Shown piece by piece: positions 8,522-15,607 of a DNA stretch of 31,220 nt (positions are counted from its first letter, which is position 1; every line of letters begins with the position of its first letter). A program made the translations under genes and the position numbers. Origin of the DNA: a virus. The notes below the pieces were generated by a model that was given only the letters and a program-made list of their open reading frames with translations, did not search any database and was not told the DNA's origin. The stretch is from the IMG/VR virus record IMGVR_UViG_3300033153_006426, positions 1-31,220 of that record, one strand, 5' to 3'.

Positions 8522-8792
8522 TGAAGCAAAAAAGGTTGATGTAGTGGAAGAGAAGGCAAAGAATTTTTTCGGGTCATCCTCAAAATCTGATGTTATTTCA
8601 TACCTGAAAAAATATGGCACACAGTTTGGCAAAGTCAGGGCTGATGCTATTTCAATTATTGGGTTGGATAATTATAATAAATCGGTTGTGTACGGTGACA
8701 CCCAAATTAAAATATCTACAGACAAAGTTAAGAAGAACAGAGCAAAGAACAGAGCAGCAAAAAAATCAAGAAAAATGAATAGGAGAAAATGA
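8514..8792 (+). CDS. Hypothetical protein with basic tail, 92 aa
   Basis: The start is ATG 8514, preceded by GAGGAG; an earlier in-frame start at 8448 is deep inside the nuclease gene and has no ribosome site. Residues 1-70 are mixed, and the last 20 residues are Lys/Arg/Asn repeats that suggest nucleic-acid binding. It overlaps the gp47-like gene by 8 bases and abuts the next ATG, so all three are probably translated as a unit. Family not recognised. Confidence 0.7.
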   Translation: MNDEAKKVDVVEEKAKNFFGSSSKSDVISYLKKYGTQFGKVRADAISIIGLDNYNKSVVYGDTQIKISTDKVKKNRAKNRAAKKSRKMNRRK

Positions 8793-9032
8793 ATGCTAGT
8801 AACATTAAAAGAATTTGCAAAGACAACAAAAACACTTAATTTAAATGATATGAGTATGTATAAGGCAAAAGGACTGCCTATGGATGGCGATAAAGTTGAT
8901 GATGCAGTGGCGAAAGCATGGATCAAAGATTTTGAGAAGAAACGGAAGGAAGAAATTGGTGAATATAACAGCAGTGTTAAAACCAGACAGGTGAATAGAG
9001 CAACTGCTAAAAAAGTGAAGAAACAATTATGA
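8793..9032 (+). CDS. Hypothetical small basic protein, 79 aa
   Basis: The ATG follows the previous TGA immediately and the stop overlaps the methyltransferase start as ATGA, so coupling is clear on both sides. The protein is Lys-rich, helical by composition, with a C-terminal RATAKKVKKQL. The stretch GLPMDGDKVDDAVAKAW might be a small DNA-binding fold, but I cannot name one. Confidence 0.7.
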   Translation: MLVTLKEFAKTTKTLNLNDMSMYKAKGLPMDGDKVDDAVAKAWIKDFEKKRKEEIGEYNSSVKTRQVNRATAKKVKKQL

Positions 9033-10795
9033 ATGTTCTTTCACTTTTTGATGGTATGTCGTGTGGTAGAGTTGCACTTGATAGGCTTGGCATAAAAGTT
9101 GATAATTACTTTGCGAGTGAGGTTGACAAATATGCTAAGATTGTCAGTACTGCAAACTACCCTGATATAATACAGGTTGGCGATGTAAGAGCTGTAAATG
9201 GGCATGATTTGCCTAAAATAGACTTATTAATAGGTGGGTCGCCATGTTTTGTTGCAGACACTAAGATTATCACACAAAATGGTTACAAGCACATTGAAAA
9301 TATTGAAGTTGGTGATTATGTACTGACTCATAAAAACAGATTTAAAAAAGTCGTCAATATTGGAGGCAAGATTGCAGAAACAATTATATTAAATGCACAG
9401 GGCATCAAACCAACTGAAACGACATATAATCATCCTTATTATGTTAGGGAAATGCGTAGAAAATGGAATAAAAATAAGCGAAAATATGAAAGAGTTTTTT
9501 CTGAACCAATTTGGAAGGCCGTTGGTGAACTATCAAAGGGGGATTTTATTGCATCTCCTATTAATAACAAATCTATAAACACAATGAATCTGACATCAAA
9601 TGCTGCTATAATAGATGATATTGTTTGGTTGCCCTTCAAGAAAAAAAATTATACTAAAATAGAAAAACCGGTGTATAATTTAGAAGTAGAAGATGATAAC
9701 AGTTACACCGCCAACAATGCAATAGTACATAATTGCCAGTCATTTTCCATGTCAGGCAAACAAAATGGTATGTCTACAGGTGATATTGATGTCACCACAT
9801 ATGAACAATATGTTAAATTAAAAAATGATGGTGTTGTGTTTGACGGACAATCTTATTTGTTTTGGGAATATATTAGAGTATTGAAAGAGACCAAACCTAC
9901 ACATTTTTTACTTGAAAATGTTAAAATGGCAAAACAATGGGAACAAATATTGACGAAAGCAATAGGTGTCGAACCAATTGAGATTAACTCTTCACATCTT
10001 TCTGCACAAAACAGAAAACGTTTGTATTGGACTAATATAAAACGTGTTGGACAACCTGCCGATAAAGGAATAATGCTCAAAGACATTTTAGAGGATGGTT
10101 TAAATCAAATAGGTGCATCAAGAGGTAGATATCTAATTGATGGTAAAATGAAACCCGCTGGGTTAACAACACAACGAATTGAACTTAGAAGTGATAACAA
10201 ATCAAATACTTTGACAACAGTACAAAAAGATAATCTTGTAGTCGATCGGGATAAAAGTCATTGTATTGATGCTAATGAAAAGATTAAAAATGGGTGTATT
10301 CAAGTAGGCGAGGCAGACCTAAATGGACATGATATTATAAAAAGAATTTATAGCCCAGAAGGGAAATGCCCCACTTTAACTGCTGCAAGTGGAGGAAACC
10401 AAGAAAAGAAAGTAGAAGTTGTTAACGATGTTATATTAAACAAGCTTCAAGAAAAAAACTCTACTATAGATGGTTATTCTGTTAGTGATGATGGCATACA
10501 ACCACATGCAAGAGGAAGGAAAATTTTATCAGAATACGGAAAATTATTATACACAGAATCCGACAAAACACAAACTGTAACAGCATGTCATATGCCCAAA
10601 TTACTAACAGAACCATTTTTATCATGGAGAAAATTAACACCTTTGGAGTGTGAAAGATTACAAACACTTCCTGATAATTACACAAATCACGTTTCAAACT
10701 CACAACGTTATAAAATGATAGGAAATGGTTGGACTGTTGATGTTATAGCTCATATATTTGATCATATTTTTAATCCTCCTTTTTATCTTTTTTAG
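9029..10795 (+). CDS. DNA (cytosine-5) methyltransferase precursor interrupted by a mini-intein
   Basis: 588 codons, of which residues 73-235 are an intein; the spliced enzyme would be 425 aa. Motif I is LFDGMSCG (about 6-13), motif IV GGSPCQSFS spans the insertion, motif VI is LLENVKM, motif VIII QNRKRLYWTNI, motif IX is near ERLQTLPDNYT and motif X GNGWTVDV. The set is complete, so an active C5 methyltransferase is expected after splicing. The variable region between VIII and IX is long and should hold target recognition. The last residues are PPFYLF, a tail shared with polymerase, RNase H and the second methyltransferase here. It overlaps the upstream gene by four bases. No cognate restriction enzyme is visible, so host-restriction evasion is the likely role. 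Confidence 0.93.
   Translation: MNVLSLFDGMSCGRVALDRLGIKVDNYFASEVDKYAKIVSTANYPDIIQVGDVRAVNGHDLPKIDLLIGGSPCFVADTKIITQNGYKHIENIEVGDYVLTHKNRFKKVVNIGGKIAETIILNAQGIKPTETTYNHPYYVREMRRKWNKNKRKYERVFSEPIWKAVGELSKGDFIASPINNKSINTMNLTSNAAIIDDIVWLPFKKKNYTKIEKPVYNLEVEDDNSYTANNAIVHNCQSFSMSGKQNGMSTGDIDVTTYEQYVKLKNDGVVFDGQSYLFWEYIRVLKETKPTHFLLENVKMAKQWEQILTKAIGVEPIEINSSHLSAQNRKRLYWTNIKRVGQPADKGIMLKDILEDGLNQIGASRGRYLIDGKMKPAGLTTQRIELRSDNKSNTLTTVQKDNLVVDRDKSHCIDANEKIKNGCIQVGEADLNGHDIIKRIYSPEGKCPTLTAASGGNQEKKVEVVNDVILNKLQEKNSTIDGYSVSDDGIQPHARGRKILSEYGKLLYTESDKTQTVTACHMPKLLTEPFLSWRKLTPLECERLQTLPDNYTNHVSNSQRYKMIGNGWTVDVIAHIFDHIFNPPFYLF
9245..9733 (+). mobile_element. Mini-intein (163 aa) at the catalytic Cys of the cytosine methyltransferase
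   Basis: It begins with Cys (CFVADTKI) and ends ...IVHN followed by Cys, the canonical class 1 intein borders. The N-terminal splicing block contains the ENIEVGDYVL strand, block B is TTYNHPYYV with the conserved His, and block F is VYNLEVEDDNSYTANN. There is no room for, and no sign of, a LAGLIDADG or HNH endonuclease, so this is a minimal splicing domain. The first extein residue after it (Cys236) is the methyltransferase nucleophile of the PCQ motif, so splicing is required for activity. Confidence 0.93.
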
Positions 10796-10808
10796 ATCCT
10801 AACACCCT

Positions 10809-10816
10809 TATAAATA
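10809..10816 (+). promoter_or_regulatory. T4-type late promoter upstream of regA
   Basis: Exact TATAAATA followed by ATATC, 45 bases before the regA start. No -35 element accompanies it, as expected for promoters read by a gp55-type sigma factor with the clamp. Confidence 0.78.
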
Positions 10817-10860
10817 ATATCATATAATTTTAATTCAATATCGCAAATAGGAGAAATATT

Positions 10861-11307
10861 ATGCTGAATGGCAATTTTAATTTTGATAATCTTATAAGGG
10901 TTAGATTGAGAACTGATGAAGGAAGAGTAAGAGAGGAATTAACAAGATTAGGTATAGGAAATTCTAAAGAAAGTATTTTGTACCAAACATGCCATCTTAT
11001 TGATATTGAAGACAAGTTCTATATCATACACTACAAAGAAACATTTGGATTGCTTGGTGGTGATATTAGGTGGGTAGAGGGTGATATAGCAAGAAGAAAC
11101 AAAATTGCTAGAATGATCCAGAGCTGGGGCAGAATTGAAATACTCAATGATGATGACATTGATAATTCATATGATGCCGGGCTTGATAGTGATGATATAA
11201 AAGTGTACAAAATTAGAAAATTAGAAAAAATTAAATATGATATGAGAGTCATGGTTGATATAGGTCGTCTTTACGCTGAAGAGGGTAACAATGTCAACCA
11301 AATATAA
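10861..11307 (+). CDS. regA: RegA-like translational repressor
   Basis: 148 residues; T4 RegA is 122. Residues about 24-62 (VREELTRLGIGNSKESILYQTCHLI, then KFYIIHYKE) follow the RegA core, where LTRMGIANNK, VLYQSCHIL and YYIVHFKE stand in the same order. The central RRNKIARMIQSWGRIEI matches RRDSIAWLLEDWGLIEI. RegA binds ribosome sites of early mRNAs and blocks their translation. The C-terminal extension is acidic then Lys-rich. Unlike T4, where regA sits between 62 and 43, this copy lies behind a late promoter and overlaps a tail gene by 17 bases. The Shine-Dalgarno is TAGGAG. Confidence 0.85.
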   Translation: MLNGNFNFDNLIRVRLRTDEGRVREELTRLGIGNSKESILYQTCHLIDIEDKFYIIHYKETFGLLGGDIRWVEGDIARRNKIARMIQSWGRIEILNDDDIDNSYDAGLDSDDIKVYKIRKLEKIKYDMRVMVDIGRLYAEEGNNVNQI

Positions 11308-12109
11308 AACTATTAGTGAAATAGAGGAATATGTAGAGAGTAAGGCATCCCAGCCTATCAACAAATTGATATATCCTCATAAATTAGAGGAAATGATCAA
11401 CAATGATGAAAGCGAACCTGCATCATACATAAGGTTGATACCACTAATGACTAAAAGGACAGTTGACGTTGCTGCCCAGTTGACAAAGGAAAGCATGAAG
11501 CCTATGAAGATAAGCCAAATTATTCTGCCTATCATGCCAGTAGAGGATGTCATACAGAATAATTGGACAAGCGTACAGGGGACTCACTTGTTAGCAGAGT
11601 ACATGAAATATGGTAAAATAAAAGGTGTTGCCAAATATGCAGCATTCAAAGCGGAAAGAACTCTTGGTGGTTTGCTTCCTGCAGAAATAGCATATGCAAT
11701 GAAACAAGGTTTTAGGGGGTCTGGTGTAGATAATCCACACGAAAAGGTTTTATATGCTGGTCATAACAGACGATCAATTCCTATGGCATGGGAATTCATG
11801 AAACCAGAATCAGAAGAGGAAGAAGAAACCCTCCGAATCATATTAGAGTTTATTAGAATGACCGCAGTGGGTGCATATGGCGAGCAAGTAATAACCGCCC
11901 CCATAAGTTGGAAAATAGAATTTGTCTCCGAACCATACGAGAATTTCCTCATGTACAGACGTTGTGGGATTGATAATGTTACCGTCAGATTTGGCGGAGA
12001 TGGATCTTTTAAGGCTATGGAAAGTGGCATGCCATTTGCAAGTTTGTCTATGTCTATGAATGAATTAGATTACCCTCGACCAGAAGATTTCAGAATTAGA
12101 AATAAATAA
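11291..12109 (+). CDS. Tail-tube-fold baseplate protein (gp48/gp54-type junction protein)
   Basis: 272 residues. The second half resembles contractile-tail tube and tube-initiator proteins: RRSIPMAWEFMKPESEEE, an ILEFIRMTAVGAYG helix, ITAPISWKIEFVSEPYENFLM, then VTVRFGGDGSF and a final SLSMSMNELDYPRPEDF strand. In T4, gp48 and gp54 have this fold and form the platform where tube polymerisation starts. I cannot say which it is; the shorter length (T4 364 and 320) could fit either. Its ATG lies 17 bases inside regA with GAGGG upstream. It is likely late, from the TATAAATA at 10809. Confidence 0.7.
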   Translation: MSTKYKTISEIEEYVESKASQPINKLIYPHKLEEMINNDESEPASYIRLIPLMTKRTVDVAAQLTKESMKPMKISQIILPIMPVEDVIQNNWTSVQGTHLLAEYMKYGKIKGVAKYAAFKAERTLGGLLPAEIAYAMKQGFRGSGVDNPHEKVLYAGHNRRSIPMAWEFMKPESEEEEETLRIILEFIRMTAVGAYGEQVITAPISWKIEFVSEPYENFLMYRRCGIDNVTVRFGGDGSFKAMESGMPFASLSMSMNELDYPRPEDFRIRNK

Positions 12110-12131
12110 TTTAACTTTTCTTCATTTTTCC

Positions 12132-12159
12132 TTGACATTCATTTTAAACATGGTAAGAT
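12132..12159 (+). promoter_or_regulatory. Early sigma70-type promoter (cassette copy 2) upstream of structured RNA
   Basis: TTGACA at 12132-12137 and TAAGAT at 12154-12159, 16-bp spacer, with the same TTTTTCC before the -35 and a downstream ATGTAAGATGGTTAAT close to the other two cassette copies. Transcription should start just before the folded RNA at about 12184. Confidence 0.8.
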
Positions 12160-12183
12160 AGTAAATGTAAGATGGTTAATTTA

Positions 12184-12297
12184 ATTTGCGAGCAAGGGCG
12201 ACATTGAATAGTCGCAAATCGGGAGAGGTTGAGTCGACAGTTGCAACTGTTCTCGAAAACAGACTCTAAACAGGTTTAAATCCTGTCCTTGCTCTCC
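12184..12297 (+). ncRNA. Structured RNA with a tRNA-like T-arm and acceptor, not a standard tRNA
   Basis: A 17-nt T-arm-like hairpin (stem ACAGG/CCTGT at 12270-12274 and 12282-12286, loop TTTAAAT) is followed at once by CCTTGCTC (12287-12294), which pairs perfectly with GAGCAAGG (12190-12197). That is tRNA acceptor/T-arm geometry, about 105 nt across. Between them are a 5-bp hairpin GCGAC/GTCGC (12198-12215), the palindrome ACAGTTGCAACTGT, and a hairpin CTGTT/AACAG with a six-base CTCGAA loop that recalls a serine-tRNA anticodon loop lacking one base. A normal D-loop, a seven-base anticodon loop and an encoded CCA are missing. It could be a degenerate tRNA or a different stable RNA. It has its own early promoter and no ORF. 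Confidence 0.5.
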
Positions 12298-12319
12298 TTA
12301 ACTTTATATAGATGTCACC

Positions 12320-12327
12320 TATAAATA
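12320..12327 (+). promoter_or_regulatory. T4-type late promoter for the intein-bearing kinase gene
   Basis: Exact TATAAATA, 27 bases before the GTG start at 12355, between the structured RNA and the ribosome site GGAG. Confidence 0.78.
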
Positions 12328-12354
12328 TAATTAAACAAAATATGGAGATGTGTA

Positions 12355-14013
12355 GTGGTTATTAAATTAGTAGAGTCAAAGGCAGTGGTAGAGGAATATC
12401 AATCACTGCTCGAAAAATTGATAATAGTTAATAAAGGACAAAAGTTTGGACAAGTGGTATTGATGGGCGGCGGAGCTGGATGCTACCCAAAAGGCACTGA
12501 ATTCTTTTCTGATAATGGTTGGAAAAATATAGAGGATTATGAAGAAGGTGATAAAGTATTACAAATAGATCCTGAAAATCTCAAAGGAAATTTAGTTGCT
12601 CCTGATAATTATGTAGAAATTCCGCTCGATAAATTTATCAATATTAGAAACAAAAAAGTTAATTTCACAACATCATTAGATCATAAACATCTTGTTATCA
12701 ATGAAAAAACAAAAAAGAAAGAAATAAAAAGAACATACGAACTTTTTGAAAAACATAATAAAAACGTCAGTCTTATAAACACATTCGATTATGCTGGTAA
12801 TGGAATAGATCATACAGATGATGATATTCGTTTGAAAATTAATAATATAAAAGACCAAACAGAAGAAGGAAATGAACTTGAAAATTATTGGTATGATTGT
12901 GACAAACACCAACAAAAAATCGTAATGGATGAAATTCTCCGAGAAGACATTGTCCCCTCATCAACTTCTGAACAATCTATAAAAGTCATACAATTTATAT
13001 TTGCGTCAAATGGTATCATTGCGGATTTTACATTTGATGGTACTGTGTATACCTTATTATTAAATGATCGCAGTGAGAATATAACATCAGTGTCTAAGAT
13101 GGACAAACAAGAAAATGAAATGATGTATTGTTTCACTGTTGATAGTGGGTTTTTTGCAGTTAGACAAAACAACCAAATATATGTGTCTGGCAATTCGGGG
13201 AAAGGTTTCTCAATCAAAAACTTTACAAACATGGGTGATTCTTACAGAGTGCTAGATGTTGATGCTATTAAAGCAACACTTTTAAAAATAAATAAACTGA
13301 CAGGAAAATATCCTGAATTAAAAGGACTTGATTTAAGAACACCAGGTGATGTGTCAACTCTTCATCATTTTGTTGCGAAGGAAAGAGATGGAAAAACATC
13401 ATTACAAAAATCAATACTACAGGATACTCTTGGTAATGCTATTCTTTCTGCAGATCCAAGAAGAAAACCTAATTTGCTGTTTGACAAAACTCTGAAAACT
13501 ATGAAAGAGCTGAAGAAAGTTATCAAAATGGTAGAAGAGCTTGGATATGATAAAAAGGATATTCATGTTATTTGGACAATGACTGATTTTCGTGTTGCAA
13601 TGTCAAGAAATTTAAAAAGGAGCAGAATAGTACCCGAAGACATTTTGATGGGAACACATGAAGGTGCTGCAAAAACTATGTTTGATCTTATCAAATCATT
13701 CAAAAGCATCCGAGATATATTTGATGGTGAATTTTACGTCATAAACAATAACGAAATACCAGGAAATGTTTTCAACAAACCGGCATTCAGAGAATTTATC
13801 AAAAAAACAAATGAGGGTATTATAAGCGAAAGAAACGTTGCCGAGAACAAGTTTAAGTATTTGAGACTCAAAAAGGCAGGGAAAGATATAGAATTTACAA
13901 AACGGCATGAAACTGAACTGATGCAATGGCTATCTGATAATATCCCAAGAACTAAAGAGACTGCATATATTTTTGATTATATTAAAACAAATTTTCCTAA
14001 AGTTAAAATCTAA
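12355..14013 (+). CDS. P-loop kinase-like (zeta-toxin-like) protein precursor with intein in Walker A
   Basis: 552 codons with an intein at residues 43-280; the spliced product would be 314 aa. Joining the exteins gives GGGAG plus SGKGFS, a Walker A loop. Beyond it are VLDVDAIK, a strand VIWTMTD and an Arg-rich segment FRVAMSRNLKRSR like the LID of P-loop kinases and zeta-type enzymes. The substrate is unknown. A late promoter precedes it, which is odd for a nucleotide-metabolism kinase and may mean a role late in infection or in the virion. The start is GTG with GGAG upstream. The stop overlaps the convergent minus-strand hub gene by four bases. Confidence 0.75.
   Translation: MVIKLVESKAVVEEYQSLLEKLIIVNKGQKFGQVVLMGGGAGCYPKGTEFFSDNGWKNIEDYEEGDKVLQIDPENLKGNLVAPDNYVEIPLDKFINIRNKKVNFTTSLDHKHLVINEKTKKKEIKRTYELFEKHNKNVSLINTFDYAGNGIDHTDDDIRLKINNIKDQTEEGNELENYWYDCDKHQQKIVMDEILREDIVPSSTSEQSIKVIQFIFASNGIIADFTFDGTVYTLLLNDRSENITSVSKMDKQENEMMYCFTVDSGFFAVRQNNQIYVSGNSGKGFSIKNFTNMGDSYRVLDVDAIKATLLKINKLTGKYPELKGLDLRTPGDVSTLHHFVAKERDGKTSLQKSILQDTLGNAILSADPRRKPNLLFDKTLKTMKELKKVIKMVEELGYDKKDIHVIWTMTDFRVAMSRNLKRSRIVPEDILMGTHEGAAKTMFDLIKSFKSIRDIFDGEFYVINNNEIPGNVFNKPAFREFIKKTNEGIISERNVAENKFKYLRLKKAGKDIEFTKRHETELMQWLSDNIPRTKETAYIFDYIKTNFPKVKI
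12481..13194 (+). mobile_element. Intein (238 aa) inserted in a Walker A loop, with probable endonuclease remnant
   Basis: It starts with Cys43 of the precursor (CYPKGTEFFSDNGWKNIEDYEEGDKVL is the N-terminal splicing block pattern). Block B is FTTSLDHKHLVI. The C-terminal block runs MYCFTVDSGFFAVRQNNQIYVSGN, followed by Ser as +1 residue. The penultimate residue is Gly, not the usual His. Between about residues 100 and 200 of the intein an IQFIFASNGIIADFTFDGTVYTLLL stretch resembles the C-terminal part of a LAGLIDADG-type domain, but the acidic active-site helices are not clear, so the endonuclease looks degenerate. Confidence 0.85.
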
Positions 14014-15140
14014 AGATCTTTAAACATTTTTTGTTTGACCAGTGTTACACTCTGTTCGTAAGACAAATCAGCATCTATTTTGTGTGATAATGAGTACACC
14101 AGAAACTTCCCGCAATATACACTGATCACCTGTTTTTCTAAATTAGTCCACAGTTTTAAATTTATTGTTTGTCCAACTTTGATATCACTGTTAGGTTGTA
14201 TCATCTTTACAGTTAAAAAATCTTTTAGTATGGTGTTCTCTATGTACGAACTATTTTGATTTAATTTGCTATTAACTAGATAATCATCAGTTACTTCAAA
14301 TTTTCTCTTTGTTGCAAATTCATCTGTTAATTTTTTATCTTCTGTAGAGAATGATGATGCGTAAGGATCTTGTGATATGAGAGTATACCCGACCGTACCA
14401 TGTTTGTAGATGTCGGTCAAATCGAAAACATCATGTTTCATGATGCCCTCTACAGTACCGAGCGGTATCCCGTTTATTGATGTGTTAATAGCATTAGAGG
14501 ACAACTCGTGTGATGCAGGAGCATTGAAAAGTGAATCATACGAACTATAATGTATATCACTATCCTGCTGAAAAAATACAAAAGGTTTTACATCCATGAA
14601 ACGCAATCGATTAATCGTATCTATATTATTATCAAACAGATTGATAAAATTTATATCATTTAGCAGTGCAGTATCACTACCTGAATACACGGGCGTGATA
14701 CCATATTGTGACATTATGTCTGATAATATATGTTGGGTCGTTTTGGAATCATAAAAACTCTTGTATGGTTTTTGAAGTATCTGAACATAACGATCATCTA
14801 TCAGATCCAATACCATCAGATTGCTTTTTGTTGCTTGTGCTGATTGTTCTGTTATGGATGGGATTGCACGAACCCTAAAAGTCACATCTCTCCATTCAGA
14901 ATCATTAGTTCTCCATTTTATGCGGATTTTTTCCTCTCCCTTGAAAGGAAGTGTTTCTCTCATATAATAACGTTCACTGATGGTCAATTCACCACGATAG
15001 AACATTGTTTTTATATCTTCTCTTATGAAGAAAGAAGACATAATAAGGGTTATGTTTTTCTTTTCTTGGTAATTACTGCCATAAAGCAACTCTATTATAT
15101 CTACTTCTACTGTTATCATGCCATTATTTACACTAACCAT
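14010..15140 (-). CDS. Baseplate hub protein (gp27-like)
   Basis: 376 residues on the minus strand, close to T4 gp27 (391). Beta-rich with a YYMRETLPFKGEEKIRIKW segment and GQTINLKLW near the C terminus, typical of hub proteins with the gp27/gpD fold that sit between tube and spike. The call rests on length, composition, the late promoter directly upstream (15169-15176) and the gp5-like spike gene transcribed from the same strand elsewhere. Sequence identity to T4 gp27 is not obvious by eye. GAGGAT precedes the ATG. Its 3' end overlaps the convergent kinase gene by four bases. Confidence 0.6.
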   Translation of the reverse strand: MVSVNNGMITVEVDIIELLYGSNYQEKKNITLIMSSFFIREDIKTMFYRGELTISERYYMRETLPFKGEEKIRIKWRTNDSEWRDVTFRVRAIPSITEQSAQATKSNLMVLDLIDDRYVQILQKPYKSFYDSKTTQHILSDIMSQYGITPVYSGSDTALLNDINFINLFDNNIDTINRLRFMDVKPFVFFQQDSDIHYSSYDSLFNAPASHELSSNAINTSINGIPLGTVEGIMKHDVFDLTDIYKHGTVGYTLISQDPYASSFSTEDKKLTDEFATKRKFEVTDDYLVNSKLNQNSSYIENTILKDFLTVKMIQPNSDIKVGQTINLKLWTNLEKQVISVYCGKFLVYSLSHKIDADLSYEQSVTLVKQKMFKDL

Positions 15141-15168
15141 ATTTTGATCCTCTTTTTATTTTCAAAAT

Positions 15169-15176
15169 TATTTATA
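15169..15176 (-). promoter_or_regulatory. Minus-strand late promoter for the hub gene
   Basis: TATAAATA read on the minus strand, inside the longer block GTCAAGTATTTTATAAATAA that also occurs before the spike gene at 29895. It lies 29 bases before the hub start and almost touches the -35 of the divergent early promoter at 15183. Confidence 0.8.
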
Positions 15177-15182
15177 AAATAC

Positions 15183-15210
15183 TTGACTTTTGATAATATT
15201 AGTGTATAAT
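15183..15210 (+). promoter_or_regulatory. Early sigma70-type promoter, divergent from the hub late promoter
   Basis: TTGACT at 15183-15188 and TATAAT at 15205-15210 with a 16-bp spacer. It drives the 104-aa gene and probably RNase H and gp55 behind it. Confidence 0.8.
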
Positions 15211-15241
15211 AGTTGTGTGTTTTAGTTTATGAAGGAGATAA

Positions 15242-15556
15242 GTGTTGGACAATAAAAAAATAATAATAGGATTGTGCAATGCCATAGTAGTTCAACCCGT
15301 TTGTGAATATCACGAAGGATCTAACACGGCTTTATTATATTTAATACGGTTGGTCGAACAAGGTCAATCTACAGACTTTATAATTAATGAAATCGATAGT
15401 AATAAACTCAAAATAAATCAGCTATTCAAGAATAACGGAAAACAAGTATTATATGGGACAGGGAAGAGGGCAGGAAATTATGGGGGTCTATGTGTAGGCA
15501 GAAAGGTTGTTTTAAGCAACTGTGTGTACCGTGGTGCAACGAAAAAGGTTTTTTAA
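15242..15556 (+). CDS. Hypothetical protein, 104 aa
   Basis: Unrecognised. GTG start with AAGGAG five bases upstream; a TTG one codon later is an alternative. The protein begins with a hydrophobic strand (IIIGLCNAIVV) and ends in a Gly-rich basic region (GTGKRAGNYGGLCVGRKVVL). No membrane segment long enough to be convincing. First gene behind an early promoter, followed after 51 bases by RNase H. Confidence 0.7.
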   Translation: MLDNKKIIIGLCNAIVVQPVCEYHEGSNTALLYLIRLVEQGQSTDFIINEIDSNKLKINQLFKNNGKQVLYGTGKRAGNYGGLCVGRKVVLSNCVYRGATKKVF

Positions 15557-15607
15557 TAGTAAGTATAGGGGTAGATATAAAATGTGCTTAGAAACGAAGG
15601 AGGAACA

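Noticed and set aside
12184-12297. Canonical tRNA gene (Ser or Sec type)
   Set aside because: The acceptor and T-arm fit, but a GG-containing D-loop, a seven-base anticodon loop, a long variable arm in the right place and an encoded CCA cannot be fitted together; reported as a structured RNA instead.
14012-14037. Palindrome AAAGATCTTT followed by T-rich sequence between convergent genes, as a terminator
   Set aside because: The palindrome leaves no room for a loop and has few G-C pairs, so an intrinsic terminator is not supported.
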